From Pseudomarimonas salicorniae (GTDB lineage Bacteria; Pseudomonadota; Gammaproteobacteria; Xanthomonadales; Xanthomonadaceae): a stretch of DNA of 64,000 nt. Both the position numbers and the translations under genes were made by a program. The stretch spans positions 1 through 64,000 of the forward strand of contig NZ_JALNMH010000015.1 in the NCBI RefSeq assembly GCF_023156535.1. The letters are read 5' to 3'. Of this stretch, positions 34,217 to 42,413 are shown one piece after another. Under the pieces are notes generated by a model, which worked only from the letters and a program-made list of their open reading frames with translations, was not told the DNA's origin and searched no databases. Numbering within the stretch: position 1 is the first letter of the stretch; every line of letters starts with the position of its first letter.

Positions 34217-34244
34217 CCGCCCGCCCCGGTGACGGGGCGGGCGG
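34217..34244. terminator. bidirectional hairpin between BON gene and NtrC-type regulator
   Basis: Perfect 12-bp stem (ccgcccgccccg/cggggcgggcgg) with a GTGA loop, placed 22 bases after the BON stop and 14 bases before the regulator's stop on the other strand. Without long T-runs on either side, but its position between convergent genes fits a shared terminator. Confidence 0.65.
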
Positions 34245-34258
34245 CCTTGCGTCCGGAC

Positions 34259-35581
34259 TCATGCCGGGTCGACGCCGCGGTGCAGGCGGTTGTAGATGGT
34301 TTTGACGCTGACACCCAGGGCCCGCGCGGTGCGCGTCTTGTCATGGTTGTAGAAGGCCAGCGTCTTGCTCAGCAGCCGGCGCTCGACTTCCTCGAAGCTC
34401 ATGCCCACGGTCACCGTGAAGCTGCCGGCGGTCTCCGGCATCGCCTGGCCCCAGCGCACGTCCCGCAGGGGCTCCCGGATGCTGTCGCCGCGGGCGCTGA
34501 TATAGGCCCGGCCGACCACGTTGCGGAGCTCGCGCACATTGCCGGGCCACGGATAGCGCTGCAGCTGCTGCAGGGCGGTCGGCGTGAACTGCTTGCGGGT
34601 GCCGTGCCGCTCGTTGAGCCGGGCCAGGAACAGCCAGGCCAGCGGCGCGATGTCCTCGGGCCGCTCGCGCAGCGGCGGGATCGGCAGCGGAAACTCGCCG
34701 AGCCGGTAGTAGACGTCGTTGCGGAAGCTGCCGTCGGCCACCGCCTCGCGGGTGGGACGGTTGGTGGCGGCGACGATGCGCGTGTCTACGGCGATCTCGC
34801 TGTCGCCGCCCAGCCGACGCACCGCACGCTCCTCGAGCACGCGCAGCAGGTGGGCCTGCAGGTGGGTCGGCATCTCGGTGATCTCGTCGAGGAACAGAGT
34901 CCCGCCAGCTGCCTGCTCGAAGTAGCCGACGTGGCGGCCGGTGGCGCCGGTGAAACTGCCGCGCTCGTGGCCGAACAACTGGCTGCCGAGCAGCTCGGCC
35001 GAGACCGCGCCGCAGTTCACCGCGACGAACGGCCCGGGGCGGCCGCTGGCCTGGTGGATGGCGCGGGCGACCAGCTCCTTGCCGACCCCGCTCTCGCCCT
35101 GGATCAGCACGCTGGCATCGGTCGGGCCGACCAGGCGGATCTGCCGAAGCAGCTCGGCCAGCGCCGATGACTTGCCGACCAGGCCGAAGCGTTCCCGCTC
35201 GGCGTCCTCGTCGCGACCGCGCGCCTGCGCCACCGAGCGGAGCAGGGCGGTGTACTGCGCGGGCTCGATCGGCTTCACCAGATAGTCGGCGCAGGGCGAG
35301 CGCACCGCCTGCACCGCCGTCTCGATCGAGGGTGAGCCGGTCACCACCACCACACGGGTATCAGCCTCCTCCAACCGGCGCAGAAGGTCCATGCCGCTGC
35401 CGTCGGGCAGTCCAAGATCGACCAGGGCGAGATCAAAGGTCTGCTCGTCGAGCCGGCGGCGGGCCTGCTCCAGGTCCGCTGCAAGGATCGCCTCGAAGCC
35501 CTCGGCGCGGGCAATGCAGGCGGCGGATCGGGCGAAGCCGGCGTCGTCGTCGACGATCAGCAGTGTGGGGGCAACAGGCAT
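34259..35581 (-). CDS. NtrC-family sigma54-dependent response regulator
   Basis: 440 residues from the ATG at 35581 (MPVAPTLLIVDDD); an ATG four codons earlier is equally possible. Receiver domain about 1-120 with the DDD cluster and phospho-acceptor in LALVDLGLPDG; sigma54 AAA+ domain about 150-380 with Walker A GESGVGKE and the loop GSFTGA (Ser instead of Ala in the canonical GAFTGA, a common variant); Fis-type HTH at the end (TARALGVSVKTIYNRLHR). No histidine kinase gene adjoins, so its partner is elsewhere. Target genes unknown; a sigma54 -24/-12 site was not found nearby. Confidence 0.9.
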   Translation of the reverse strand: MPVAPTLLIVDDDAGFARSAACIARAEGFEAILAADLEQARRRLDEQTFDLALVDLGLPDGSGMDLLRRLEEADTRVVVVTGSPSIETAVQAVRSPCADYLVKPIEPAQYTALLRSVAQARGRDEDAERERFGLVGKSSALAELLRQIRLVGPTDASVLIQGESGVGKELVARAIHQASGRPGPFVAVNCGAVSAELLGSQLFGHERGSFTGATGRHVGYFEQAAGGTLFLDEITEMPTHLQAHLLRVLEERAVRRLGGDSEIAVDTRIVAATNRPTREAVADGSFRNDVYYRLGEFPLPIPPLRERPEDIAPLAWLFLARLNERHGTRKQFTPTALQQLQRYPWPGNVRELRNVVGRAYISARGDSIREPLRDVRWGQAMPETAGSFTVTVGMSFEEVERRLLSKTLAFYNHDKTRTARALGVSVKTIYNRLHRGVDPA

Positions 35582-35707
35582 GGCGCGAGGCATCCGTGAA
35601 ACGATGCGCCGATCCTGCATCAGCCCGAAGTGCGGGTCGTGAATCTCTCCTGTCCGCGGCTCAGGAAGGAAAAAATTTCCCACTGAGCATGCAGTTTGCC
35701 CGCCCGC

Positions 35708-36373
35708 TCAGCTGCCCAGGCGGGCGTCCATCCACAGCGCCAGGTCACGGATCTCTTCGGCACACACCGCATGCTGCATCGGATACTCGTGCCATTCCAC
35801 CTGGACGCCCAGCTGCCGCAGCCGCTGCGCGGACAGCGTCCCGGCCTGGTGCGGGACTACCGGATCGAGGCTGCCATGGGCCATGAACACCGGCGTCGCG
35901 CGACCGGCATCGGTGCTCTCGGCGGCGGTGGATTCGGCGAGCGGAAGATAGGTCGACAGGGCGATCATGCCCAGCAGGGGCTCCTGGCGGCGTAGCCCGG
36001 TGGCCAGGGTGATCGCGCCACCCTGTGAGAAGCCAGCCAGCAGGATGCGCTCGGGCGGCGTGCCGCGTTCGACCTCGCGTGCGATCAGGGTCTCGACGGC
36101 CCCGATCGATGCGCGCACCCCGGGCTCGTCCTCGCGGCGCTGGGTGAAGTCCATGCCGAGGATGTCGTACCAGGCGCGCATGTGCATGCCGCCGTTGAGG
36201 GTGACCGGCATCACCGGCGCATGCGGAAAGACGAATCGGATCCCCGGCCAGTGCGGGCGCACCAGCTCGGGCACGATCGGGGCGAAGTCGTGGCCATCGG
36301 CGCCGAGTCCATGCAGCCAGATGATGCTGTAGCGGGTCTCGGGGCGGGTGCAGGTTTCGATGGTCTCGAGCAT
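35708..36373 (-). CDS. carboxylesterase/phospholipase (YpfH/EST family)
   Basis: Cytoplasmic alpha/beta hydrolase of 221 residues starting MLETIETCTRPETRYSIIWL (ATG 36373). The catalytic triad is Ser116 (GFSQGG), Asp170 (HGSLDPVVP) and His201 (MQHAV); HGLGADGHDF holds the oxyanion segment. This is the Pseudomonas carboxylesterase II / lysophospholipase family, which hydrolyses short acyl esters. Read away from the 2OG dioxygenase gene, 78 bp apart. Confidence 0.9.
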   Translation of the reverse strand: MLETIETCTRPETRYSIIWLHGLGADGHDFAPIVPELVRPHWPGIRFVFPHAPVMPVTLNGGMHMRAWYDILGMDFTQRREDEPGVRASIGAVETLIAREVERGTPPERILLAGFSQGGAITLATGLRRQEPLLGMIALSTYLPLAESTAAESTDAGRATPVFMAHGSLDPVVPHQAGTLSAQRLRQLGVQVEWHEYPMQHAVCAEEIRDLALWMDARLGS

Positions 36374-36451
36374 GGGCGGGCTTCCGGCGAAACGCCGTAG
36401 TGTGCGGCGACACGGCTTCACGCGCCAGCGCGTACGGCGCACAATGCCCGG

Positions 36452-37192
36452 ATGACCCTGGCCCGTTTTCCTGCCTGGCGTCTCGACGACGAGGCGCCGG
36501 CATCGCTGATCCGCCAGCAGGGATTCGCCCTGCTCGGCCCCGACGCCACCCGCCGACTGTGCGGCGAGCCGCTGCCCGCGCTGGATACCCTGCCGGCCTT
36601 CTGGGGCGACCTGCCGCTGGACGAGCACCTGCGCGATGGTGGCCGCTACCGGCATCGTCGCCACGCCTCGCTGGTGATCCGCCCGCCGGCGATCGAGATC
36701 GCTCCGCGCCGGCCGCACTGGCAGCCGCTTGACTACAACGCCCTGCACGGCGGCTTCGAGCGCTGGTTCGCGCCCTGCACCGATCCCTTCCTGGCCGCGC
36801 CGGCGCTGCGCTCGCTTCTGCGCGGTCTCGCCGCCACTTTCGCCGAGGTCGCCGGGCATCCGGTTCCCTTTGTCGAGATGCACCAGTTCCGCATCACCAC
36901 CGCCGACGGCATCGGCCGTCCCACCCCCGAGGGCGCCCACCGCGACGGCGTCGATTTCGTCGCCGTGCTGCTGGTCGACCGGCAGGCGGTGCGCGGCGGT
37001 GAGACCCGCGTCTTCCAGGCTGAGGGCATGGCAGGCATTCGTTTCACCATGGAGCAGCCGTGGACCGCCTTGCTACTCGACGACGCACGGGTCATCCACG
37101 AGACCACGCCTCTGCAGCCCGATGATGCTGCAGGCTGGCGCGACACCCTGGTCCTGACCTTCCGCCGAGACGGATTTCTCGATCCGAGCTAA
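36452..37192 (+). CDS. 2-oxoglutarate/Fe-dependent dioxygenase
   Basis: 246 residues matching the PF10014-type 2OG-Fe dioxygenases (BsmA, isoleucine hydroxylase relatives). The iron-binding HxD is in EGAHRDGVDFV (about residue 165), and the second His with a following Arg for 2OG is in the C-terminal third (VIHETTPL, DTLVLTFRRD). Characterised relatives hydroxylate free amino acids; here substrate is unknown. The start at 36452 is the only ATG consistent with a fold beginning. Single-gene transcript. Confidence 0.8.
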   Translation: MTLARFPAWRLDDEAPASLIRQQGFALLGPDATRRLCGEPLPALDTLPAFWGDLPLDEHLRDGGRYRHRRHASLVIRPPAIEIAPRRPHWQPLDYNALHGGFERWFAPCTDPFLAAPALRSLLRGLAATFAEVAGHPVPFVEMHQFRITTADGIGRPTPEGAHRDGVDFVAVLLVDRQAVRGGETRVFQAEGMAGIRFTMEQPWTALLLDDARVIHETTPLQPDDAAGWRDTLVLTFRRDGFLDPS

Positions 37193-37255
37193 AGGCGGAA
37201 CGATCGGCGTCCTGCCTGGATCGAAGGGGGGCGCCGTCCTCGGCGTTCCGTTCGG

Positions 37256-38044
37256 TCAGTCGGGCGCAGAACGGGGTGGGTCCGCGCAATGCTCAGGATC
37301 ACGCGGAGCCCGCAGGCTGTGCGCACTCAGGTGCATGGTCCTGGCCTGGCGCAGCACCGGATCCAGATTGGAGGCCAGCAGGACCTGCTCCAGCCGCTCC
37401 CGGCGTTCGGCATCGACGCGCGGCGACAGGTAGAGCCAGACGGCGACGGTCTGCAGGCTGCGTAGCGTGCTCAGGACCTCCGGCCCTGCGCCCAGCCGGT
37501 AGAGATGGAAGAGCAGGGTCTCCTTGATGCCGGCGACGGCATCCAGCTCTCCGTCCAGATAGGCCCGGATCAGGGATTGGTAGTCGTCGAACTCGACAAT
37601 CTTCGCCTCGAGTCCGGCCAGCGCGCTGCGTCGGGAGTTGTGGGTGATGACATGACCGATCCGCTGCGTTGGCGCCGCGTCGTCCGCCGCCCCCTGGATG
37701 CGTCCGATCACCACTTCCTCGAGCGCCAGGACCGGGGCGATGCGGACCAGGTGTTTCTCATACCAGGGGTTGATCTCGTTGATGTCGCCCTCGAGCCGGC
37801 CGTCCAGCAGGGCCGGCCGCTCCGATTCGTAGTCGACGTAGACGAACTCGACCCGGACGCCGCTCTCCCGCGACAGTGCGCGCAGCACATCGATGCCGAT
37901 GCCGGCCGGCTGGCAGTCCTGATCGAAGTAGGTCCAGGGCGCGGCCGTACCAAGCAGCAGGCGCAGCGGCGCCGGAGAAGCGGGACAGGCCTGCAGCGGC
38001 ACAGCGACCAGGAGCATGGCCCCCAGCCAGCGCGGAAACCTCAC
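37256..38044 (-). CDS. exported solute-binding protein family 3 homologue
   Basis: 262 residues starting at a GTG (38044) whose bases overlap the purU stop (GTGA). A signal peptide with hydrophobic core LGAMLLVAVPLQA precedes a type II periplasmic-binding fold: LRLLLGTAAPWTYFDQDCQP, GIGIDVLRALSRESGVRVEF, GDINEINPWYE. The amino-acid-binding Arg of transporters is not clear. No ABC permease or ATPase genes are near, so it may act as a sensor-like or orphan binding protein. The C-terminal 30 residues are unusual for the family. Confidence 0.75.
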   Translation of the reverse strand: MRFPRWLGAMLLVAVPLQACPASPAPLRLLLGTAAPWTYFDQDCQPAGIGIDVLRALSRESGVRVEFVYVDYESERPALLDGRLEGDINEINPWYEKHLVRIAPVLALEEVVIGRIQGAADDAAPTQRIGHVITHNSRRSALAGLEAKIVEFDDYQSLIRAYLDGELDAVAGIKETLLFHLYRLGAGPEVLSTLRSLQTVAVWLYLSPRVDAERRERLEQVLLASNLDPVLRQARTMHLSAHSLRAPRDPEHCADPPRSAPD

Positions 38045-38895
38045 CGGAAAACCACCGTGCGTTGCCCGTTGAGCAGGATGCGATGCTCCACGTGGCGGCG
38101 CACCGCGCGCGAAAGCACCAGCGACTCGACGTCGCTGCCGACGCGGATCAGCTCCTTCGGGCTCATGGCATGGTCGACCCGGGCCACGTCCTGCTCGATG
38201 ATCGGCCCCTCGTCGAGATCCGGAGTCACGTAGTGGGCGGTGGCGCCGATGATCTTGACCCCGCGCTCGTGGGCCTGGTGGTACGGGCGCGCGCCCTTGA
38301 AGCTCGGCAGGAAGCTGTGGTGGATGTTGATTGCCCGGCCGGCCAGCGCGGCGCACAGTCCCGGTGAGAGGATCTGCATGTAGCGGGCCAGCACGACGAG
38401 ATCGATGCCTTCACGCTCGACCAGGTCGAGCAGGGCGGCCTCCTGCCGCTCCCGGCTGGCAGCGTCGACAGGAAGGAAGTGGAAGGGCACGCCGTAGCTG
38501 GATGCCAGCTGTTCGAAGTCGCGGTGGTTGCCGGCCACTGCCACCACGTCCGCCGCCAGCTGACCGCTGCCGACGCGGAAGAGCAGGTCATTCAGGCAGT
38601 GCCCCTGCCGGCTGACAAGCACGAGGATCCGCGCCCTCCTGCCGCAGTCATGGAGCTGCCAGTCCATCCCGAAGTCGCTGCCCACCGCGGCCATGGCCGA
38701 GCGCAGGTCCTCGACCGCAGCGTCTTCGGGCAGGTCGAAGTGGACGCGCAGGAAGAACCGGCCGGCCTCCGCGTCGCCGTACTGCTGCGCATCAAGAATA
38801 TTGCAGCCACGCTCGTATAGCAGGCCGCTGATCCTGTAGACGATTCCGGGCCGGTCGGGGCAGGAAAGGATGAGGACGTGATCTGGGCGCGGCAT
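38041..38895 (-). CDS. purU: formyltetrahydrofolate deformylase
   Basis: Hydrolyses 10-formyl-THF to THF and formate, balancing one-carbon pools. 284 residues from ATG 38895 (MPRPDHVLILSCPDRPGIVY). An N-terminal ACT domain (about 1-75) senses glycine/methionine in E. coli; the formyltransferase domain follows with NIHHSFLPSFKGA (catalytic Asn and His) and the Asp in YVTPDLDEGPII. It runs on into a solute-binding protein gene with a 4-bp overlap. A longer upstream frame is discarded. Confidence 0.94.
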   Translation of the reverse strand: MPRPDHVLILSCPDRPGIVYRISGLLYERGCNILDAQQYGDAEAGRFFLRVHFDLPEDAAVEDLRSAMAAVGSDFGMDWQLHDCGRRARILVLVSRQGHCLNDLLFRVGSGQLAADVVAVAGNHRDFEQLASSYGVPFHFLPVDAASRERQEAALLDLVEREGIDLVVLARYMQILSPGLCAALAGRAINIHHSFLPSFKGARPYHQAHERGVKIIGATAHYVTPDLDEGPIIEQDVARVDHAMSPKELIRVGSDVESLVLSRAVRRHVEHRILLNGQRTVVFR

Positions 38896-39293
38896 GGAGG
38901 CTGGCGGCGGTGGGCAGTGCCAGTGTAGGCCAAACGCGGTGCTCAGCGGAGACCTTGGATGGGCCGCCTTCGCTCGCGTCGCGACCTGTGTTGGGCGGGC
39001 CCGCCATGGGCACCGGCCTCTGTCGGCGAGCGGCCGGGCGGAGGTGTTCATCGGTGCGGCGGGGCGGAGATCGGAACCACGGGAATCCGCCGGGTAACCG
39101 GTTCGCATCTTCCCGGCCCAGGTCTGCTGCTTCGGGAGCCGGGCCGGGCGCCGCGGTGGCCGATCACGCGGGCTTCGGCAGCGCCGGTTACCGGATCCGT
39201 GATGGGTTCGACGCTCGCCCCACGCAACCTGCACGCAGCCGGCAGCGCCGCGTGATACAACAGAGGCAACGCATTGCGTGGCGTGGGCAGGAG
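38896..39293. other. divergent intergenic region without a gene
   Basis: About 400 bases between purU and the GGDEF-EAL gene. Frames that cross it have no protein character, and I see no clear promoter, repeat or hairpin of note. Confidence 0.45.
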
Positions 39294-42203
39294 ATGATGG
39301 CCAGTCCCAAGGGCAGTGTCCGATCCAGCGGCCCGGCCCCTGCCGAGGGGGCGGGGCAGAGCGCTGGCGGCCTCGAACTGGTCCGGGCGGAGACCCCGGA
39401 GCGGCTCGCTGCTGCCCTGGTCGAGGGACTCAAGGCTGAAGGGATCGCCCGTGAGGCCCTTGTCCTGTGGTCGCTGACCTGGCCTGGCGAGCGCCAGAGC
39501 TGGCCGCAGCAGGCCATTCCCGCCGAACGCCTCAAGCTGGCGCAGCGGGCCTTCCTCGCCGACGACGGCCGGGCAGGGCAGGACAGCGGCGCCTGGTCTG
39601 CGCGCGTCCTGTCGCGCTGTGCGCAGGGCACCGCGGCCGTTCTGCTGATGCGCCCGGTCGACGAGGCCGCAGACGCGGCGGACGACTCGCCGCTGCTCCA
39701 GGTCGCCCGCATCCGCTGGGCCGAGATGCTCGAGCGCGCCCGCCTTACCGACAGCGTGCAGCGCCTCGAACAGGCCGACCGGGTGCAGCGCGCCCTGTTC
39801 GCCATCGCCGACATGGCCGCCTCCGATCTCGACATGGGCGAGATGCTGGGCAAGCTGCATCGCACCGTCGCCGGCCTCATGTACGCGGAGAATTTCTTCA
39901 TCGCGCTGTACGACAAGCAGCGTGACGCGATCCGCTTCATCTACTACGCCGACGTCGCCGACCCCGATCAGGTCGACCCAAGCCGCTGGGTGCCGCTGTC
40001 GGACTTCGAGCGCGCCCTGACCTGGTACCTGATCCGCGACGGCCGACCTCTGATGGGCCCCTCGCACGTGCTGCGGCGGCAGGTGTCCGGGCCGCTGCGG
40101 CTGGTGGGCAGCGACAGCGCCGACTGGCTGGGCGTGCCGATGCTGGACGGCAACGACGTGCGCGGTGTGCTGGTGGTCCAGAACTATGAACAGGAAGGCT
40201 GTTTTACCCTGGCCGACCAGGCCTTGCTGAGCTTCGTCGGCAGCCACATCCTCACCGCCTTGGAGCGCAAGCAGGGCCAGGAGGAAATGGAGCGTCGGGT
40301 TGCCGAGCGCACCTCCGAGCTTGCCCGGGAGGTCGAGGAAAGGCAGCGTGGCGAGCGGCTGCAGCAGGCGCTTTTCCGGATCGCGGCGCTGGCCCGCAGC
40401 GAGGCCTCTCCCGAGGATGTCTACCGCAGCCTGCACGAGATCGTCGATGGCCTGATCAGCGCCCGCAACTTCTACATCGCCCTGCTGACCGATGACGGAC
40501 AGCGGATCACGTTCCCGTACTTCGCCGACGAGGCCGAGTCCAAGCCGCCCGAGCGGCAGCTGGGCAACGGCCTGACCGAGTATCTGCTTCGCTACGGCGA
40601 GCCGATGCTGCTCGATGGCACGCAGCAGACCTCGCTGGAGCACGACGGCGCATTCCGCGGTGCGGGCGTGCCCTCCCACTCCTGGTTGGGCGTGCCGCTG
40701 CGGGATGGCGAGCGCGTGTTCGGTGCAGTGGTCGTGCAAAGCTATCGGAGCGACGTGCTCTACGGCGAGCGTGAGCGCGACCTGCTGGTCTTCGTCGCCG
40801 ACCAGATCGCGCTCACGATCACCCGGCAGAGGGCCTCCGAGGCGCTGCGCCAGGCCCATGCCGAGCTGGAACACCGGGTCGAGGAGCGCACGCGCGAGCT
40901 GCGCCAGCAGATCGCCGAACGCGAGAAGATCGAGCTCCGGCTCAAGCACGAGGTCATGCACGACGCCCTGACCGGCTTGCCCAACCGCGGCTACATGCGC
41001 GACCGGCTGGAGCGGGTGATCTCGCGCTGCCGCCGCGATCCCCGCCGGCAGTACGCCGTGCTTTACGCCGACGTCGACCGCTTCAAGATCATCAACGACA
41101 GCCTTGGTCACCTGGCCGGTGACGAGGTGCTCAAGCAGGTCGCCAACCGGTTGCTGGGCTGTGTCCGCGAGCCTGACGTGGTGGCGCGTCTGAGCGGTGA
41201 CGAATTTGCCATCCTGCTTGAGGACATCCCGGGCCCGGAAACCGCCGTGCGCGTGGCCACACGCATCATCGAGTCGATGTCGCGATCCCTGCAGGTGCTC
41301 GACAAGGAGATCAACACCTCGACCAGCGTCGGCGTGGCGATCGGCGACGCCCGCTACCGGCGCGCGGATGAGGTCCTGCGCGACGCCGACGACGCCATGT
41401 ACCGGGCCAAGCGTGGCGGGCGTCATCGCTTCGAGATCTTCGACCCGGCGACCAACCAGCGCGCGCTCGATGTGCTCCAGCTGGAGGTCGATCTGCGCCG
41501 GGGCCTCGAGGCGCGAGCTTTCCATCCGCACTTCCAGCCGATCATGCGCCTGGTGGACCGGCGTGTAGTGGGGTACGAGGCGCTGATCCGCTGGCAGCAT
41601 CCCGAGCGTGGGGTGCTTGCTCCGGCGGCGTTCCTGCCGGTGGCCGAGGAAAGCGGGCACATCGAGGCGATCGATTGGCAGATGTTCGAGCACACGTGCC
41701 GTAAGGCCCGTGACCTGCCCAGGGAGCAATACGTCTGTCTCAATGTCGCGCCGCGCTTCCTGCGCCAGCGCGATTTTTCAGAACGCCTCCTGGCCCTGGT
41801 GGCCGAGCACGGCCTCGAACCTTCGCAGGTCCGCATCGAGATCACCGAAGGCGCGATGCTGGAGGATCCGGACAAGGTGCGCGAGGCGCTCGAGGTGCTG
41901 CGTGACGCGGGGCTGCATGCCGCGGTGGACGACTTCGGCTCCGGCTATTCCTCGCTCAGCCGCATCCACTACTTCCCGCTGCGCATGATCAAGATCGACC
42001 GCAGTTTCGTCGCCGATCTCGGCAGTGCCCACGAGGCCGGCAGCCGCGCGGTGATCCGCGCGATCCTCACCCTGGCCCACTCGCTGGGTATGGAAGTCGT
42101 TGCCGAGGGCATCGAGACCGAGCAGCAGTGCGAGGCGCTGATCGCCATGGGCTGCGGCCTCGGACAGGGCTACCTGCTCGGACGCCCCGCCGCGCCGCCC
42201 TGA
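39294..42203 (+). CDS. GAF-GAF-GGDEF-EAL cyclic-di-GMP protein
   Basis: 969 residues (ATG 39294 or the next codon; GGAG directly upstream). After an unassigned ~160-residue N-terminus come GAF 1 (about 162-320), a short coiled coil, GAF 2 (about 357-508), another coiled coil, a diguanylate cyclase domain (about 545-715) and an EAL domain (about 725-969). The cyclase signature is SGDEF (near 632) with intact DVDRFKIINDSLGH; the EAL domain keeps YEALIRW, the catalytic Glu/Asn sites, DDFGSGYSS and EGIETEQQ. Both activities are plausible. Cytoplasmic; GAF domains sense a small ligand. No TM segment is seen. Confidence 0.93.
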   Translation: MMASPKGSVRSSGPAPAEGAGQSAGGLELVRAETPERLAAALVEGLKAEGIAREALVLWSLTWPGERQSWPQQAIPAERLKLAQRAFLADDGRAGQDSGAWSARVLSRCAQGTAAVLLMRPVDEAADAADDSPLLQVARIRWAEMLERARLTDSVQRLEQADRVQRALFAIADMAASDLDMGEMLGKLHRTVAGLMYAENFFIALYDKQRDAIRFIYYADVADPDQVDPSRWVPLSDFERALTWYLIRDGRPLMGPSHVLRRQVSGPLRLVGSDSADWLGVPMLDGNDVRGVLVVQNYEQEGCFTLADQALLSFVGSHILTALERKQGQEEMERRVAERTSELAREVEERQRGERLQQALFRIAALARSEASPEDVYRSLHEIVDGLISARNFYIALLTDDGQRITFPYFADEAESKPPERQLGNGLTEYLLRYGEPMLLDGTQQTSLEHDGAFRGAGVPSHSWLGVPLRDGERVFGAVVVQSYRSDVLYGERERDLLVFVADQIALTITRQRASEALRQAHAELEHRVEERTRELRQQIAEREKIELRLKHEVMHDALTGLPNRGYMRDRLERVISRCRRDPRRQYAVLYADVDRFKIINDSLGHLAGDEVLKQVANRLLGCVREPDVVARLSGDEFAILLEDIPGPETAVRVATRIIESMSRSLQVLDKEINTSTSVGVAIGDARYRRADEVLRDADDAMYRAKRGGRHRFEIFDPATNQRALDVLQLEVDLRRGLEARAFHPHFQPIMRLVDRRVVGYEALIRWQHPERGVLAPAAFLPVAEESGHIEAIDWQMFEHTCRKARDLPREQYVCLNVAPRFLRQRDFSERLLALVAEHGLEPSQVRIEITEGAMLEDPDKVREALEVLRDAGLHAAVDDFGSGYSSLSRIHYFPLRMIKIDRSFVADLGSAHEAGSRAVIRAILTLAHSLGMEVVAEGIETEQQCEALIAMGCGLGQGYLLGRPAAPP

Positions 42204-42260
42204 GCCCGGCGCCAAGCTTTTCGCCGACGCGCCCTCGACTGTGACCAGCGTCACGAAACG

Positions 42261-42289
42261 TTGAGCTTTCGTTCAGGCAGGAGTAGGGT
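42261..42289 (+). promoter_or_regulatory. possible sigma70 promoter of trypsin-like protease gene
   Basis: TTGAGC and TAGGGT are 17 bases apart and lie 125 bases before the ATG. Just upstream are two short inverted repeats, gtgac/gtcac (42241-42254) and cgaaa/tttcg (42255-42272), which could be regulator sites. This is pattern-based only. Confidence 0.35.
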
Positions 42290-42413
42290 CGATGTCACCG
42301 GCCCGTGACGGGTGCGGGCCAGGAGGGCCCGGCGCGCGTGACCTGGGGCCATCCTGTCCAGAGCGGCGGTCGTTGCCGGATGCGCTACCGCCGTCACCGG
42401 GGAGAGCCGCCAC

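Noticed and set aside
39048-41729. 893-codon minus-strand open frame
   Set aside because: It is fully antisense to the GGDEF-EAL gene, whose motifs are intact. The translation is rich in His, Gln and Val with no domain, as expected of a shadow frame in GC-rich DNA.
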